Shown here piece by piece: positions 55,190 to 63,053 of a stretch of DNA of 64,000 bases (positions are counted from its first letter, which is position 1; every line of letters starts with the position of its first letter). The stretch spans positions 1 through 64,000 of the forward strand of contig NZ_JBHRXZ010000001.1 of the NCBI RefSeq assembly GCF_042648805.1. Direction: 5' to 3'. Source of the stretch: Azomonas tarimensis (lineage in GTDB: Bacteria; Pseudomonadota; Gammaproteobacteria; Pseudomonadales; Pseudomonadaceae). The notes beneath the pieces are model-generated. The model was not told the origin of the DNA and did no database searches. It worked only from the letters and a program-made list of their open reading frames with translations. Made by a program: the position numbers and the translations under genes.

Positions 55190-55946
55190 GCTGAGCGAAC
55201 GTCTCGCCCCCTGGCTGGCCCTGGTGGTCCTGCTGCTGATCTGGGAAGGCGTGTGCCGGGGCTTCAGCCTGCCCTCGTTCGTACTGCCCTCGCCGTCGGC
55301 CATCGTGACGGCGGCGATGCGCCTGGGTCCCGGCGTCTGGCTCGACCACACCTGGGCGACGCTGCGGGTCACCTTGATGGGTTATGGCCTGTCGATCCTC
55401 ATCGGCGTGCCGCTGGCCATTGCCCTGGCCTCGTCCAAATTGCTGTCGCGCACCCTCTATCCGCTGCTGGTGATTGTGCAATCGACGCCCATCGTCGCAG
55501 TAGCACCGATCATCGTGGTGGTAATGGGCGCCGGCGACCTGCCACGGGTGTTCATCACCTTCCTGATCGCGTTCTTTCCCATTGTGGTCTCCACCGTGAC
55601 CGGGCTTTTGGCGACCCCGGGCGAGCTGATCGAACTGTCCCGCTCCCTCGGCGCCTCACGCTCGCGGGAATACCGCAACATCAGACTGCCGTTCGCCATC
55701 CCGCACCTTTTCTCGGCACTGCGCATCTCCATCACCCTGGCGGTGATCGGCGCGGTGGTAGCCGAGTTCGTCGCCGCGGAAAAGGGCCTGGGCTACTTCA
55801 TCAACTTCTCCACCTCGATGTTCCAGGTGCCCCAGGCCTTTGCCGCACTGCTGTTGCTGGTGGTGATCAGCCTGGTGCTGTTCCACCTGGTCGGCCTGCT
55901 GCAGAAGCTGCTGTTTCCCTGGAGCCTGCCGAAAGGCGAGCACTGA
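55179..55946 (+). CDS. ABC transporter permease, SsuC/TauC family
   Basis: A 255-residue permease with about six helices. The EAA loop that contacts the ATPase is LIELSRSLGASRSREYRNI, followed by LPFAIPHLFSALRISIT. Together with the NMT1-type binding protein and ATPase it completes one importer. The ATG at 55179 begins MATKLSERLAPWL; the upstream part of the frame is antisense-like. The deaminase follows after 25 bases. Confidence 0.92.
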   Translation: MATKLSERLAPWLALVVLLLIWEGVCRGFSLPSFVLPSPSAIVTAAMRLGPGVWLDHTWATLRVTLMGYGLSILIGVPLAIALASSKLLSRTLYPLLVIVQSTPIVAVAPIIVVVMGAGDLPRVFITFLIAFFPIVVSTVTGLLATPGELIELSRSLGASRSREYRNIRLPFAIPHLFSALRISITLAVIGAVVAEFVAAEKGLGYFINFSTSMFQVPQAFAALLLLVVISLVLFHLVGLLQKLLFPWSLPKGEH

Positions 55947-55971
55947 AGACATCCTCCCCGGAGCGACCCCG

Positions 55972-56442
55972 ATGCCTCTCGATGACCATGCCTTTCTCCG
56001 CCAGAGCTTTGCCGTTGCGGCCCGCGCCCGGGACACCGGCACCCATCCGTTCGGCGCCATCCTCGTTGGCCCGGACGGCGAGGTACTACTGGAACAGGGC
56101 AATGCCTACCTGCCCGACCACGATATGACCGGCCACGCCGAGCGGGTGCTGATGACCCGCTCCTCGACCCGCTACACCCCGGAATTCCTCTCCCGCTGCA
56201 CCCTGTACACCTCCGCCGAGCCCTGCGCCATGTGCGCCGGCGCGGCCTACTGGGCGGGCGTCGGCCGGGTGGTCTATGGGCTGTCGGAGAAGCGCCTTGG
56301 CGAGCTGACCGGCAACCACCCGGAAAACCCCACCCTCGACCTGCCTTGCCGCGTCGTCTTCGCTGCCGGCCAGCGTCAGGTCGAGGTGGTCGGCCCACTG
56401 CTGGAAGACGAAGCGGCCGAGTTGCATCAGGGCATCTGGTGA
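55972..56442 (+). CDS. Nucleoside/guanine deaminase (CDA fold)
   Basis: A 156-residue zinc deaminase. Zinc and catalysis come from H55-A-E57 in GHAERVL and C85/C88 in EPCAMCAG. Size and HPFGAILVG/NAYLPDHDMTGH layout fit the CDA-type guanine deaminase/tRNA-adenosine deaminase family. It ends the plus-strand oxygenase-ABC operon, suggesting that an amino group is removed from the imported compound. It converges with the acyl-CoA dehydrogenase. Confidence 0.9.
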   Translation: MPLDDHAFLRQSFAVAARARDTGTHPFGAILVGPDGEVLLEQGNAYLPDHDMTGHAERVLMTRSSTRYTPEFLSRCTLYTSAEPCAMCAGAAYWAGVGRVVYGLSEKRLGELTGNHPENPTLDLPCRVVFAAGQRQVEVVGPLLEDEAAELHQGIW

Positions 56443-56447
56443 CAGGA

Positions 56448-58220
56448 TCAGAAGGCGTCTTCCGGCAGCGCCATGATGCTGCCGCTGCCCGCCTGCACCG
56501 ACAGCAGCAGGGCCTGGGTGCGCGGCAGAAGATGCTCGGCATAGAAGCGAGCAGTGATGAGCTTGGCTTCGAGGAACGCCGGATCGCCACGCCCGGCACC
56601 GAGCATCAGCGCCGCGGCCAGCGCCGATCGGGCAATTGCCCAGCCGCCGCAGAGATAGCCCATCAGCTGCATGAAATTGAAGCTGACGCTGCCGGCCAGC
56701 GCCGGGTCATCCCCGGCGCCTTTCAATAGCCGCTGCCAGGCGGCGCGAGCGGCCTCCAGCGCGGCACCCAACGCCTCGGCCAACACACCACAGCGTGGCT
56801 CGCAAACAAGCGCGCCGAGCGTGCCCTCGATCTCGTCGAACAAGGCTGCGAGGGTTTCGCCGCCATCGGCCAGCGTCTTGCGCCCCACCAGGTCCAGCGC
56901 CTGGATGCCATTGGTGCCCTCGTAGATCGGCAGGATCCGGGCATCGCGAAAATGCCGCGCCACACCGGTCTCCTCGATATAACCGGCGCCGCCGTGAACC
57001 TGAACCGCCAACGAAGTCACCTCCTGCGCCAGCTCGGTCATCCACCCCTTGACGATGGGCGTGTAGAGATCCACCCGGCGCTGGTGGGCGCGGGCGCTGG
57101 CCTGGTCGCCATGCTCTGCGCGGTCCACTTCTGCCGCCGCGATCAGCGCCAGGGCGCGCATAGCCTCCACCGCTGCCTTCATCTGCATCAGCATGCGGCG
57201 CACATCGGGAAAGCGAATGATCGCAAAACGGCTACCGTCGCGCGCCGTGCCTTGCAGGCGCTGGCGGGCGTAACCGCGCGCTGCCTGGTAGGCCCGCTCG
57301 GCGATGGCCAGGCCCTGCATGCCCACCGCCTGGCGGGCGTGGTTCATCATGGTGAACATGCAGGCCAGCCCGGCATGTGGCTCGCCGATCAGATAGCCCA
57401 GCGCCCCCCTGTCGCCCCCAAGATTCATCACGCAGGTGGGGCTGCCGTGGATGCCGAGCTTGTGCTCCAGCGACAGGCAGCGCACCTCGTTGGGTCCCGG
57501 GGTGCCTTCGTCACCAGGAATGAAGCGCGGCACCAGAAACAGCGACAGGCCCTTCACCCCGGCCGGCGCCTCCGGCAGCCTGGCCAGGACCAGGTGCAGG
57601 ATATTGTCGCTCATGCCGTGCTCGCCCCAGGTGATGAAGATCTTCTGCCCGCTGAGCCGATAGTGCTCGCCCTCGGGCACGGCCCGGGTCTTCACCGCGG
57701 CCAGGTCGGAACCGGCATCCGGTTCGGTAAGGTTCATCGTGCCGGTCCATTCGCCGCTGACCAGCTTTGGCAGGTAACGCGCCTGCAAGGCGGGCGAAGC
57801 GTGGTGACGCAACGCCTCGATGGCGCCCAGGCTCAGCAACGGACAGAGCGCAAAGGCCATGTTCGCTGAATGCCAAAGCTCGTTTACCGCCGTCGCGAGC
57901 ACCTGCGGCAGACCCTGGCCACCGATCTCGGGCTGTGCACTCAAGGCGCTCCAGCCGCCCGCGCAAAACAGTCGGTAGGCCTTGGCGAAGCCCGGCGTTT
58001 CCTGCACCCCCGCTTCGCCAAGTCGCGCGCCGTCGCGGTCACCCGCCGCGTTCAGCGGAGCAAGAACATCGGCCGCCAGCCTGCCGGCCTCGGCGAGAAT
58101 CTGCGTGGCCATCTCCAGATCGAACTCGCCCAGGTCCAACCCCTGGCAGAGGTCCTCGAGGCAGACCACTTCCTCGAGCACGAAGCGGGTGTCGGACAGC
58201 GGGGGCAGGTACTCGCTCAT
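56448..58220 (-). CDS. Acyl-CoA dehydrogenase with C-terminal extension
   Basis: A 590-residue flavoenzyme. N-terminal helical region and then TGTMNLTEPDAGSDLAAVK (beta domain, FAD contact) and MMNHARQAVGMQGLAIAERA are family blocks. The catalytic Glu lies in ILPIYEGTNGIQALDLVGRK, followed by the extra C-terminal domain of long acyl-CoA dehydrogenases (ACAD-C type). The ATG at 58220 has GAGG 8 bases upstream; the open frame runs on antisense to the ABC gene. The physiological acyl chain is unknown. Confidence 0.92.
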   Translation of the reverse strand: MSEYLPPLSDTRFVLEEVVCLEDLCQGLDLGEFDLEMATQILAEAGRLAADVLAPLNAAGDRDGARLGEAGVQETPGFAKAYRLFCAGGWSALSAQPEIGGQGLPQVLATAVNELWHSANMAFALCPLLSLGAIEALRHHASPALQARYLPKLVSGEWTGTMNLTEPDAGSDLAAVKTRAVPEGEHYRLSGQKIFITWGEHGMSDNILHLVLARLPEAPAGVKGLSLFLVPRFIPGDEGTPGPNEVRCLSLEHKLGIHGSPTCVMNLGGDRGALGYLIGEPHAGLACMFTMMNHARQAVGMQGLAIAERAYQAARGYARQRLQGTARDGSRFAIIRFPDVRRMLMQMKAAVEAMRALALIAAAEVDRAEHGDQASARAHQRRVDLYTPIVKGWMTELAQEVTSLAVQVHGGAGYIEETGVARHFRDARILPIYEGTNGIQALDLVGRKTLADGGETLAALFDEIEGTLGALVCEPRCGVLAEALGAALEAARAAWQRLLKGAGDDPALAGSVSFNFMQLMGYLCGGWAIARSALAAALMLGAGRGDPAFLEAKLITARFYAEHLLPRTQALLLSVQAGSGSIMALPEDAF

Positions 58221-58403
58221 GGCTGCAACCTCGGGTGGCGAAAGCGGCTTAGCCTTACTGTAACTGTAGCCCAGCCGGGTTGGCGCGGCTGCTCCATACT
58301 GGTTCCCAGCCCGCCAAAGGCGCACCATCTCAACGCACCGGCAGCAGGGTTCGGCTCCGATGCCCGGCCGCATCGGCCCAAACGCCGGAGCTTCGATATT
58401 TTC
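58221..58403. other. Divergent intergenic region, acyl-CoA dehydrogenase / nucleoside ABC
   Basis: About 180 bases, non-coding. It contains a GCGCACCATC sequence near 58320 like the one before the oxygenase promoter and should hold any enhancer for the downstream sigma-54-type promoter. No gene seen. Confidence 0.4.
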
Positions 58404-58419
58404 CTGACCACTTGGCCAG
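58404..58419. promoter_or_regulatory. Near-perfect palindrome overlapping the -24 element
   Basis: CTGACCACTTGGCCAG has two 7-base arms with one mismatch (CTGACCA / TGGCCAG) around CT. It resembles the RutR consensus and covers the -24 half of the sigma-54-type promoter, so a bound repressor would block RNA polymerase. Confidence 0.5.
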
Positions 58420-58427
58420 CTTTTTGC
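58412..58427 (+). promoter_or_regulatory. Sigma-54-type promoter of the nucleoside ABC operon
   Basis: TTGGCCAGCTTTTTGC has GG and GC exactly 10 bases apart and a strong TTTGC -12 half. It matches the purine permease promoter at 36118 in 14 of 16 positions. The predicted start is about 30 bases before the ATG. Confidence 0.68.
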
Positions 58428-58466
58428 TTTAATCCGGTCCACCGCAAACCAACCGGATGCCTTTTC

Positions 58467-60017
58467 ATGTCCGAGCCTCGCCAGCCCGCACGCCTTCAGC
58501 TGCGCGGTATTACCAAACGCTACCCCGGTACTGTCGCCAACGACCGCATCGATCTTGCCATCGCCCCAGGCGAGATCCATGCGCTGCTGGGCGAGAACGG
58601 GGCCGGCAAGAGTACCCTGATGAAGATCATCTACGGGGTGACCCAGCCGGACGAAGGCAGCATCACCTGGGAGGGCGAACAGGTGGCCATGCGTGACCCG
58701 GCCCAGGCGAGGGATCGCGGCATCGGCATGGTGTTCCAGCACTTTTCGCTGTTCGAAACCCTCGACGTGGCGGAAAACATCGCCCTGGCGCTGGGTGTCG
58801 CCGCCGGCACACCAAAGCAGCTGGAGGCGAAGATCCGCGAAGTTTCGCAACGCTACGGCATGCCTCTTGAGCCCCGGCGACTGGTGCACAGCCTGTCCAT
58901 CGGCGAGCGCCAGCGGGTGGAGATCGTTCGTTGCCTGATGCAGGACATCAAGTTGCTGATCCTCGACGAGCCCACCTCGGTACTGACCCCGCAGGAAGCG
59001 GACGATCTGTTCGTAGTACTGCGGCGCCTGGCGAGCGAGGGCTGCAGCATCCTGTTCATCAGCCACAAGCTGAACGAAGTGCGCGCGCTCTGCGAGACCG
59101 CCACGGTGCTGCGTCACGGCAAGGTGTCCGGGGACTGCATTCCCGCCGAATGCAGCGACCTGGAGCTGGCGCGATTGATGGTGGGCGACGCCGAAGGCCT
59201 GGAGGCCGACTATCCCAAGGCCGAGGGCGGTGCGCCCTTTCTGCAGGTGAAGGGGCTGTCCTGGCACAACGCCGACCCCTTTGGCGTCTCGCTCAAGGAG
59301 GTGGATCTCAGGGTACGTGCCGGCGAAATCCTTGGCGTCGCGGGCGTCGCCGGCAACGGCCAGGACGAACTGCTCGCCCTGCTCTCGGGCGAACAGAGAC
59401 TGCGCAGCGCCGAGGCCGCCTGCATCCGTTATCAGGACGAGCCGGTCGCCCATCTTCGCCCGGACGCCCGCCGTCGCCGTGGACTGGCTTTCGTCCCGGC
59501 CGAACGCCTCGGCCATGGCGCAGTGCCGGACATGTCACTGGCTGACAACGGGCTGCTCACGGGTTACCTGCACGAGGATTTGGTGGGCAACGGCATGGTC
59601 CGGGGCGGCAAGGTCCGGCAGTTCGCCGAGCGGGTGATCCGCGAGTTCGCGGTAAAAACCCCCGGCCCCCATGCCGCGGCCCGGAGCCTTTCGGGCGGCA
59701 ACCTGCAGAAGTTCATCCTCGGCCGGGAAATCCTGCAACGGCCGAAGCTGCTGATCGCCGCGCACCCCACCTGGGGCGTCGACGTGGGCGCCGCCGCGGC
59801 CATCCACCGGGCCCTGATCGAACTGCGCGATGCCGGCGCGGCAATCCTGGTGATTTCCGAAGACCTGGAAGAGCTGTTCCATATCAGCGACCGGCTCGCC
59901 GCGCTCAGCGACGGCCGGTTGTCTTCGCCGCGCCGCACCACCGAATGCACCCCGAGCGATGTCGGCCGCTGGATGGCCGGCCAGTTCGACGCCCACCCCA
60001 CCCCGTCCGACGCCTGA
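58467..60017 (+). CDS. Nucleoside-type ABC importer ATPase (double domain)
   Basis: A 516-residue protein with two ATPase halves, as in YufO/NupO and RbsA-like proteins. The first half has GENGAGKSTLMKIIYG, SLSIGERQRVEIVRCL and LLILDEPTSVLTP. The second half has a degenerate Walker A (GVAGNGQDELLALLSG), SLSGGNLQKFILGREIL and LLIAAHPTWGVDVGA, normal for this family. It energises the two permeases that follow. A BMP-type binding protein is not in the window. Confidence 0.93.
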   Translation: MSEPRQPARLQLRGITKRYPGTVANDRIDLAIAPGEIHALLGENGAGKSTLMKIIYGVTQPDEGSITWEGEQVAMRDPAQARDRGIGMVFQHFSLFETLDVAENIALALGVAAGTPKQLEAKIREVSQRYGMPLEPRRLVHSLSIGERQRVEIVRCLMQDIKLLILDEPTSVLTPQEADDLFVVLRRLASEGCSILFISHKLNEVRALCETATVLRHGKVSGDCIPAECSDLELARLMVGDAEGLEADYPKAEGGAPFLQVKGLSWHNADPFGVSLKEVDLRVRAGEILGVAGVAGNGQDELLALLSGEQRLRSAEAACIRYQDEPVAHLRPDARRRRGLAFVPAERLGHGAVPDMSLADNGLLTGYLHEDLVGNGMVRGGKVRQFAERVIREFAVKTPGPHAAARSLSGGNLQKFILGREILQRPKLLIAAHPTWGVDVGAAAAIHRALIELRDAGAAILVISEDLEELFHISDRLAALSDGRLSSPRRTTECTPSDVGRWMAGQFDAHPTPSDA

Positions 60018-60027
60018 GAGCCCCGAC

Positions 60028-61131
60028 ATGCTGCTTTCCCTTGAACCCCGCGGGCAGGAATCCCGCGCCATGCTCTGGCTCTCGCCGCTGCTGGCCGCCC
60101 TGCTCACCCTGGCCAGCGGCGCGCTGCTGTTCGCCCTGCTCGGCCACCCACCGCTGGAAACCCTGCGGGTGCTGCTCATAGACCCGGTGCGCGACCTCTA
60201 TGGCGTCTCCGAACTGCTGGTGAAGGCGTTGCCGATCCTGCTCTGTGCCCTGGGCCTGGCGGTGGTCTACAACGCCCGCATCTGGAACATCGGCGCCGAA
60301 GGCCAGTTGCTGATGGGCGCGCTTGTAGGCAGCGCCCTGGCGATCAACCTCATCGACTGGGAGTCGCGCTGGGCGCTGGTGCTGACGTTGATGGCGGGCA
60401 CCCTGGGCGGCGCCGCCTGGGCTGGGCTCTGCGCCTGGCTGCGCACCCAGTTCAACGCCAACGTGATCCTCACCAGCATCATGCTGAACTACATCGCGCT
60501 GAACCTGCTGCTCTATGCGGTACACGGTCCACTGAAGGACCCGATGGGCTTCAACTTCCCGCAGTCGGCGATGTTCGGCGACGCCACCCGGCTGCCGGAA
60601 ATCCTCGGCGAACTGCGGGTGCATGCGGGCTTCTACTTCGCCCTGTTCGCCCTGGTGGCAGTCTGGGTGATCCTGCAGCGCAGCTTTCTCGGCTTTCAGG
60701 TGAAGGTACTGGGCCTGGACAAGAAGGCCGCCGGCTTCGTCGGCTTCCGCGAAAAGCGCCTGACCTGGATCGCCCTGCTGATCAGCGGCGCCCTGGCCGG
60801 CCTGGCCGGTGTCGCCGAAGTCACCGGGCCGATCGGCCAGCTGGTGCCCCAGGTCTCGCCGGGCTATGGCTATGCCGCCATCACCGTGGCCTTTCTCGGT
60901 CGCCTCAACCCCATCGGCATCGTCTTCGCCAGCCTGCTCATGGCCCTGCTCTACCTCGGCGGTGAAAACGCCCAAATGGCCGCCAACCTGCCCCAGTCCA
61001 TCACCCAGCTGTTCCAGGGGATGGTGCTGTTCTTCCTGCTGGCGTGCGATGTGCTGATCCATTATCGGCCGCGCCTTGCGCGGAGCCTGAAGCTGAAAGC
61101 CGGAAGCTTGAAGCCGGTGGTGCAGCCATGA
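60028..61131 (+). CDS. Nucleoside ABC importer permease 1
   Basis: A 367-residue membrane protein with about ten helices, of the BPD_transp_2 family. Blocks include VVYNARIWNIGAEGQLLMGAL, NANVILTSIMLNYIALNLL and GLAGVAEVTGPIGQLVP. It pairs with the next permease. The last ~13 residues (KLKAGSLKPVVQP) are encoded by a repetitive element, so the C-terminus is extended by repeat sequence. The ATG at 60028 is 10 bases after the ATPase stop. Confidence 0.92.
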   Translation: MLLSLEPRGQESRAMLWLSPLLAALLTLASGALLFALLGHPPLETLRVLLIDPVRDLYGVSELLVKALPILLCALGLAVVYNARIWNIGAEGQLLMGALVGSALAINLIDWESRWALVLTLMAGTLGGAAWAGLCAWLRTQFNANVILTSIMLNYIALNLLLYAVHGPLKDPMGFNFPQSAMFGDATRLPEILGELRVHAGFYFALFALVAVWVILQRSFLGFQVKVLGLDKKAAGFVGFREKRLTWIALLISGALAGLAGVAEVTGPIGQLVPQVSPGYGYAAITVAFLGRLNPIGIVFASLLMALLYLGGENAQMAANLPQSITQLFQGMVLFFLLACDVLIHYRPRLARSLKLKAGSLKPVVQP

Positions 61132-61170
61132 ACGTCTTTTCTTCCAGCTTCCAGCTTCTGGCTTCCAGCT
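61091..61170. repeat. GCTTGAAGC-type imperfect inverted repeat spanning a gene end
   Basis: Arm 61091-61117 and arm 61144-61170 are complementary at 23 of 27 positions and consist of GCTT(C/G)AAGC/GGAAGC-like units. This is an interspersed pseudomonad palindromic repeat. It overlaps the final codons and stop of permease 1 and fills the gap before permease 2. Confidence 0.75.
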
Positions 61171-61181
61171 AAGGGATTCCC

Positions 61182-62108
61182 ATGGACCTCGACCTCTTAA
61201 CCAACATCCTCTTCGCCATGGTCCGTACCGGCACACCCTTGCTGCTGGTCGCGCTGGGCGAGCTGGTCTGCGAGAAGACCGGCGTACTCAACCTCGGCCA
61301 GGAAGGCATGATGCTGTTCGGCGCGGTGATCGGCTTCATCGCCGCCTTCGCCACCGGCAACCTCTGGCTCGGCGTGCTGATGGCCTGCCTGGCAGGCATG
61401 GCACTGTCACTGCTGTTCGCCCTGGTGGCGCTGGGTTTCACCGCCAACCAGGTGGCCACCGGGCTGGCGCTGACTATCTTTGGCGTGGGGCTGTCGTCCT
61501 TTGTCGGTGCCAGTTGGGTCGGCCGGCCGCTGAACGGCTTCGAGCCGGTGGCCATCCCACTGCTCAGCGACATTCCGCTGATCGGCCGCATGCTGTTCGG
61601 CCAGGATCTGCTGGTCTACCTGTCGTTCATCCTCTTCGGCCTGGTGGCCTGGGTGCTGCTCAAGAGCCGCATCGGCCTGATCATTCAGGCGGTCGGGGAA
61701 AACCCCAACGCCGCCAGCGCCATGGGCCTGCCGGTGATGCGGGTGCGTACCCTGGCGGTGATGTTCGGCGGGGCCATGGCCGGGCTGGCCGGGGGCTATC
61801 TGTCGCTGGCCTACACGCCGATGTGGGCGGAGAACATGACTGCCGGTCGCGGCTGGATTGCCCTCGCGCTGGTGGTTTTCGCCAGTTGGCGGGTCGGCCG
61901 GGTGCTGCTCGGCGCCTGGCTGTTCGGCCTCGCCAGCATCCTGCATCTGGTTTCCCAGGGCATCGGCCTGGCGATCCCGGGCAACCTGATGGCTATGCTG
62001 CCCTATGCGGCAACCATCCTGGTGCTGGTGCTGCTCTCGCGCGACGCGGTCCGCACCCGGCTGTACGCCCCGGTATCGCTGGGCCAGCCATGGAAGGCCG
62101 GGCATTGA
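61182..62108 (+). CDS. Nucleoside ABC importer permease 2
   Basis: A 308-residue permease with about nine helices. GELVCEKTGVLNLGQEGMM is the typical opening of this half, followed by ANQVATGLALTIFGVGLSSF and AMGLPVMRVRTLAVMFGGAM. Together with permease 1 and the double ATPase it builds a guanosine/adenosine-type importer (PA0136-0138 context). It is separated from permease 1 by the palindromic repeat and has its own weak leader (AAGGGATTCCC before ATG). Confidence 0.92.
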   Translation: MDLDLLTNILFAMVRTGTPLLLVALGELVCEKTGVLNLGQEGMMLFGAVIGFIAAFATGNLWLGVLMACLAGMALSLLFALVALGFTANQVATGLALTIFGVGLSSFVGASWVGRPLNGFEPVAIPLLSDIPLIGRMLFGQDLLVYLSFILFGLVAWVLLKSRIGLIIQAVGENPNAASAMGLPVMRVRTLAVMFGGAMAGLAGGYLSLAYTPMWAENMTAGRGWIALALVVFASWRVGRVLLGAWLFGLASILHLVSQGIGLAIPGNLMAMLPYAATILVLVLLSRDAVRTRLYAPVSLGQPWKAGH

Positions 62109-62227
62109 AGTTCCCAGCAGGCAAGCGGGTGCCGGTGCGTCTGTTCCGCCATGAGGCAGGGCAGATCCGCCTGCCCGTCTCTGGCGCGCTATGCTAGCGC
62201 CCCAACCATCCTCATCGGAGCGCATCC

Positions 62228-62905
62228 ATGACACGAACCGCACTGATCATCGGCGCCTCGCGGGGTCTCGGTCTCGGCCTGGCGAAGGAGTTTCACGCCC
62301 AGGGCTGGGAGCTGACCGCGACCGTGCGCAACCCCGCCCACGCCGACGAACTGCGTGCATTGCCGGGCGTTATAGTGGAGACGCTGGACATCACCGACCC
62401 GGCCAGCCGCGAAGCACTGGCGGGACGCCTGGCGGGTCGTCGTTTCGACCTGCTCTACATCAATGCAGGCATCTCCGGCCCCGGCCATCACCAGCCCGCC
62501 CAGGCCACCCGTGACGAGCTCGGCGAGCTGTTTCTCACCAATGCCGTGGCGCCGATCCAGACCGCCGAACAGCTCTTGCCGCTGGTGGATCCGCAGACGG
62601 GCGTGATCGTCTTCATGAGTTCGGTGATGGGCAGCGTCGAGCTTGGCCCTGGCATGGGCATGCCGCTGTACGGGGCGAGCAAGGCCGCTCTCAACCATCT
62701 GGCCCGCAACTTCGCGCGCGGCCTGGAAGGCACCCCGCTCACCGTCCTGCTCATGCACCCGGGCTGGGTGAAAACCAATATGGGCGGCGCCGAAGCCCCG
62801 CTGGATGTGCAGACCAGTTGCCGCGGTTTAGTCGACCAGGTGAGCCAGGCATCCGGAGGCGGCGTGCGCTTCGTCGACTGGCAAGGCCAGACGTTGCCCC
62901 TGTAA
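62228..62905 (+). CDS. Short-chain dehydrogenase/reductase
   Basis: A 225-residue classical SDR. NAD(P) loop GASRGLGLGL at about 9-18, INAGISG at about 80, and catalytic Ser and Tyr-Lys in FMSSVMGSVEL and YGASKAALNHL. It is close to the C-factor/CsgA-like SDR group. It stands alone between the ABC operon and the deaminase gene, about 119 bases after permease 2. The substrate is unknown. Confidence 0.9.
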   Translation: MTRTALIIGASRGLGLGLAKEFHAQGWELTATVRNPAHADELRALPGVIVETLDITDPASREALAGRLAGRRFDLLYINAGISGPGHHQPAQATRDELGELFLTNAVAPIQTAEQLLPLVDPQTGVIVFMSSVMGSVELGPGMGMPLYGASKAALNHLARNFARGLEGTPLTVLLMHPGWVKTNMGGAEAPLDVQTSCRGLVDQVSQASGGGVRFVDWQGQTLPL

Positions 62906-63053
62906 AGCGCCTTGCAGGCGCGGCCCCGGCCTGAAAAAGCCATGACAGCCGCGCCTGGCTTCGCTATCTTTCCGCCGCGCTTCGGCGCCCCTGGATCAGC
63001 AGACAGGGCATAACTGAGCTGGCTTTTCTTCCATAACCTTAGGAGAGCCGGCC

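Noticed and set aside
58221..59516. 432-codon upstream extension of the acyl-CoA dehydrogenase frame
   Set aside because: It is antisense to the nucleoside ABC ATPase; the enzyme has a good start and RBS at 58220.
63000..63053. GG-N10-GC match before the 8-oxoguanine deaminase
   Set aside because: The spacing fits once, but the -12 half is GAGC instead of TTGC, so it is not a credible sigma-54 promoter.
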